Assembly (NCBI GenBank): GCA_017650505.1
Contig: JAGCET010000041.1
Coordinates: 1 to 8,317, forward strand
DNA from: Alphaproteobacteria bacterium
GTDB lineage: Bacteria > Pseudomonadota > Alphaproteobacteria > Rs-D84
Reading direction: 5' to 3'
Length of the DNA stretch: 8,317 bases
The position numbers and the translations under genes are program-made. Under the pieces are notes generated by a model, which made no database searches, was not told where the DNA came from, and worked only from the letters and a program-made list of their open reading frames with translations. Shown here one piece after another: positions 6,453-8,317 of this stretch (positions are counted from its first letter, which is position 1; every line of letters starts with the position of its first letter).

Positions 6453-6962
6453 ATGTTAAAAGAAAAAATTCAAGATATAAGTGAAACTGTTCAGAAGGTA
6501 CGCCATTTGCGTTGGAAACGTCGAAACGCAAAGCAGAATTCGGGATGTATGAAAGTGCCAGAATCACTGGTTGTTAATAACTTTGGTGGTGCGCACTGTG
6601 TTGAGCCAAGGTTCGTGCGGTGTCATTGTTATGATGAAAATAAATATTGTGCCAATGTACATTGTTCAAATTATATTTGGAACATGGCATACATAGATTT
6701 GAATAAACAATTATGTGATGCCAAGAAAGCGCGAAATGCGGCAATTATGCGTTTGTTGTGGTTGCCGGTAAAAATCGCGCAATACAAGGAATATAAACGA
6801 TTGAGCAAGGAAGAGGAAGCAAAAGCAGGGCGGGTTTATCCTTATTATGGTTTGGAAAAAGGTGCCGATTTTATACAATGTCGAGATGAATGGGACGAAG
6901 TTAGGGGTAAACTTAATGCGGCGCGCGCGGAACTTTTTGGACGTGCGGTGGGTGGTAAATAA
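6453..6962 (+). CDS. Cys-rich protein of unknown function, paralogue B (169 aa)
   Basis: No family is recognised. It appears to be a diverged paralogue of the preceding protein: C57-x2-YD-x4-C66-x4-C71-x17-DA-x2-AR has the same spacings, with matching residues upstream (C32, E37, V40, F44, F54). The eight Cys are at 32, 49, 57, 59, 66, 71, 88 and 143. A basic N-terminal helix (about 12-28) precedes the Cys cluster. A helical middle (about 76-125) follows, and then a C-terminal segment F140-x2-C-x-DEWD-x2-R151 that itself resembles FEKCCDEYDAKR (68-79) of paralogue A. No signal peptide is seen. The frame is open upstream to 6375, but the ATG at 6453 has a GGGGAA-type ribosome site and follows the previous stop by one base, so it is the better start. 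The next gene begins 16 nt downstream. Confidence 0.8.
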   Translation: MLKEKIQDISETVQKVRHLRWKRRNAKQNSGCMKVPESLVVNNFGGAHCVEPRFVRCHCYDENKYCANVHCSNYIWNMAYIDLNKQLCDAKKARNAAIMRLLWLPVKIAQYKEYKRLSKEEEAKAGRVYPYYGLEKGADFIQCRDEWDEVRGKLNAARAELFGRAVGGK

Positions 6963-6978
6963 CAAAAAAGGTAATGCG

Positions 6979-7983
6979 ATGGCACACCAATTCTTTTTTA
7001 ACCCGTATATTTTAGATAATCTGAATGCGCCATCGCGCGGGTTTGATGTGGTCCAAGATTTATCTGAACCCCGTCTGCGTATGTATATAACAAGTCGTGG
7101 CGCAAAAACTTTTTTTACGCGCAAACGTATAAATGGTCGTGACCGTCGTGTTATTATTGGAAAATATCCGGATATGGACATCGAAGATGCGCGCAGTGCG
7201 GTTGGGGCGGTGTTGGAAGATGCATCAAAAAAAGTTCAAATAAAGCGCAAGAAAATATCATTTCATGATTTTGTCGATTTATATCTTAAAAATCGTGTGC
7301 GGCGCAGTGTTGGTTCTTATGATAAATTGGTGCGCGCGATAAACCGACACCTGAAACCATTGTTTGATAAAAATATTTCTGATATTACGGCTGATGATAT
7401 TGATAATGTGATTTCGCAAATTGGTGGCGCGGCAATTGCCGAACGCATGCAAGAATTATTGCAGAGTATTTTTCGGTATGCGGTGGACACGGGGTATTTG
7501 CGATCAAATCCGGTGCAAAAATTGGCGCGACCGACGCAAAATCGGCGTGTGCGGCCACTTACCAAGTACGGTTTGAAACGGTTGGTTGCGGCGGCTCGGG
7601 AATATCCAGATGCGACTATGCGTGCGGCGTTTTTAATGTTGGTGTATGGATTCGCCACCAAAAATCAGATTTTTTCAATGCAATGGGAAGATTTGGATTT
7701 TAACCTGTATACATGGGGCGAACGTCCGTTGTCGGATATGGCGGTTGTGTTATTGCAAGATTTACCCCAGGATGGTTATTGGGTTTTCCCGGGACGGGGA
7801 CATGGGCATTTGACCGACCCGCGTTTGGCATGGTCACGCGTGGTGACGGATGCGGGAATTCCGAATTTAACAATGGATGATGTTTATAAATTTTTGTCGC
7901 GGCGGTTGGTATGGGCCGGAAACCGCGAAGATTTGCGTGTTAATATGAATGATTTGTTAGAAGAATTGTTGGGCATGGAATAA
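6979..7983 (+). CDS. Tyrosine-recombinase-like protein, probably catalytically inactive
   Basis: The 334-aa product has the layout of phage and island integrases with an arm-type domain. An N-terminal DNA-binding domain resembling DUF4102 spans about 29-85 (TFFTRKRINGRDRRVIIGKYP). A SAM-like core-binding domain spans about 94-182 (FHDFVDLYL to GYLRSNPVQKL), and a catalytic-type domain spans about 193-310 (PLSDMAVVLL, GYWVFPGR, LTDPRLAWSRV, AGIPNLTMDD). By eye, the catalytic positions are gone. The first Arg aligns with Thr227 in ATKNQIFSMQW, and its usual partner Glu with Gln230. The beta-hairpin carrying the Lys is deleted between WEDLDF and ERPLSD. HDLRR is replaced by DDVYK (300-304), and no Tyr follows near the C-terminus. 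The frame is intact and has AAAAGG 7 nt before the ATG at 6979. I infer a DNA-binding protein derived from an integrase; a decaying remnant is the alternative. The frame stays open upstream to 6847 but overlaps the previous gene there. Confidence 0.85.
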   Translation: MAHQFFFNPYILDNLNAPSRGFDVVQDLSEPRLRMYITSRGAKTFFTRKRINGRDRRVIIGKYPDMDIEDARSAVGAVLEDASKKVQIKRKKISFHDFVDLYLKNRVRRSVGSYDKLVRAINRHLKPLFDKNISDITADDIDNVISQIGGAAIAERMQELLQSIFRYAVDTGYLRSNPVQKLARPTQNRRVRPLTKYGLKRLVAAAREYPDATMRAAFLMLVYGFATKNQIFSMQWEDLDFNLYTWGERPLSDMAVVLLQDLPQDGYWVFPGRGHGHLTDPRLAWSRVVTDAGIPNLTMDDVYKFLSRRLVWAGNREDLRVNMNDLLEELLGME

Positions 7984-8011
7984 TTGTATGTTTGTTATTA
8001 TTTGTTATAAT
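7984..8011 (+). promoter_or_regulatory. Possible upstream acpP promoter (P1)
   Basis: A perfect TATAAT (8006-8011) is preceded by TTGTAT (7984-7989) at 16 bp. The -35 box is weak (three of six). It lies directly after the integrase-like gene and upstream of the stronger promoter at 8015-8043, so acpP may have tandem promoters. No terminator is visible after the integrase-like gene, so read-through is also likely. Confidence 0.35.
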
Positions 8012-8014
8012 TTC

Positions 8015-8043
8015 TTGACACAGGGCCGATAAAATGGTATTTT
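8015..8043 (+). promoter_or_regulatory. Main acpP promoter (P2)
   Basis: A perfect -35 box TTGACA (8015-8020), a 17-bp spacer and TATTTT (8038-8043) form the best sigma-70 promoter in the window. The predicted start near 8050 gives a leader of about 53 nt. That leader ends in AAAGGA (8091-8096), 6 nt before the acpP ATG. A strong promoter fits the very high expression typical of acyl carrier protein. Confidence 0.7.
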
Positions 8044-8102
8044 GTGGCGTGAACGTCATGGGTTATGTGACAGAAAAGTTTAACTTAAATAAAGGATAGA
8101 AA

Positions 8103-8317
8103 ATGTCAACTTTTGAAAAAGTAAAAGAGATTATTGTTAAAAAATTGGGTGCGAACGAGGCTGTCGTCACCGAAAATGCCGCATTTGTGAATGATTTGGG
8201 CGCAGATTCTTTGGACGTTGTGGAGTTCGTTATGGAGGTTGAAAAGGAATTTGATATCACGATTCCGGATGAAGCGGCCGCGAAATTGACCACTGTGGGT
8301 GAGGCGGTAAAATACAT
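8103..8317 (+). CDS. acpP: Acyl carrier protein (AcpP), 3' end cut by the window
   Basis: AcpP carries growing acyl chains as thioesters on a 4'-phosphopantetheine arm in type II fatty acid synthesis. Seventy-one codons are present, and the usual length is about 77-80, so only the last few residues are missing. The signature [20 protein letters not shown] (33-52) contains Ser36, the phosphopantetheine attachment site. Helix 1 (about 3-15) and the acidic recognition helix II after Ser36 are as expected, and IPDEAA (residues 54-59) matches the family. The ATG at 8103 has AAAGGA 6 nt upstream. The gene has its own strong promoter, which sets it apart from the accessory cluster before it. Any fabF or other fatty-acid genes would lie beyond the window. 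Confidence 0.96.
   Translation, partial: MSTFEKVKEIIVKKLGANEAVVTENAAFVNDLGADSLDVVEFVMEVEKEFDITIPDEAAAKLTTVGEAVKY

Noticed and set aside
6711..7181. A 156-codon minus-strand open frame spanning the end of paralogue B and the start of the integrase-like gene
   Set aside because: It is antisense to two supported genes with good ribosome sites, and its translation shows no recognisable features.
5795..8102. Attachment-site direct repeats flanking the putative island
   Set aside because: I compared the lepA 3' end and the region before acpP and saw no shared direct repeat long enough to call att sites. No tRNA gene is nearby.
8063..8317. An open minus-strand frame at the right edge
   Set aside because: It is antisense to acpP, whose sense translation is unmistakable. 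The frame's Ser/Thr/Phe/Asn-rich translation is a shadow.
1..8317. CRISPR arrays, tRNA or rRNA genes, riboswitches, known defence systems
   Set aside because: No regularly spaced repeats, cloverleaf-like segments or recognisable rRNA or riboswitch motifs were seen on either strand.

Overview
The window looks like a chromosomal segment of a Gram-negative bacterium, most likely an alphaproteobacterium with a compact genome. An outer-membrane beta-barrel protein with a signal peptide and C-terminal Phe, Sec signal peptides, RbfA, LepA, EF-P and AcpP all fit a Gram-negative bacterium. The alphaproteobacterial placement, possibly one of the uncultured gut-associated lineages, rests on the general look of the proteins and not on a marker gene. 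TGA, TAA and TAG all end convincing genes, so the code is standard. Nearly every gene has an AAGGA- or AAAGG-like ribosome binding site.

Left part (1-1718): elongation factor P and an outer-membrane protein are encoded on the minus strand, with the barrel gene upstream of efp. A long-armed intrinsic terminator and a 13-bp tandem repeat lie just past efp. A 7-bp inverted repeat sits between the two genes. The barrel gene is divergent from a plus-strand gene for a large, Cys-rich, exported protein of unknown function (1719-2987), which converges on a minus-strand YqaA-like membrane protein (3013-3585).

Centre (3586-5794): an AT-rich divergent region with a good minus-strand promoter precedes rbfA and lepA, which are 4 nt apart. 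This is a compact ribosome-maturation and translation-quality module.

Right part (5795-8317): four plus-strand genes follow lepA at 1-39 nt spacing. They are a 73-aa unknown protein, two Cys-rich unknown proteins (126 and 169 aa), and a 334-aa integrase-like protein. The two Cys-rich proteins share a spacing-conserved motif and appear to be diverged tandem paralogues, a relationship I worked out by eye. The integrase-like protein keeps the fold signature of an arm-type-domain tyrosine recombinase, but every catalytic position I can align is substituted or missing. The window ends inside acpP, which has its own strong promoter and a second possible one upstream.

The most interesting part is therefore 5810-7983, an accessory-looking cluster between two core genes. 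It combines a Cys-cluster protein family with an apparently dead recombinase that is still an intact reading frame. I saw no tRNA, rRNA, CRISPR array, IS element or known defence system.
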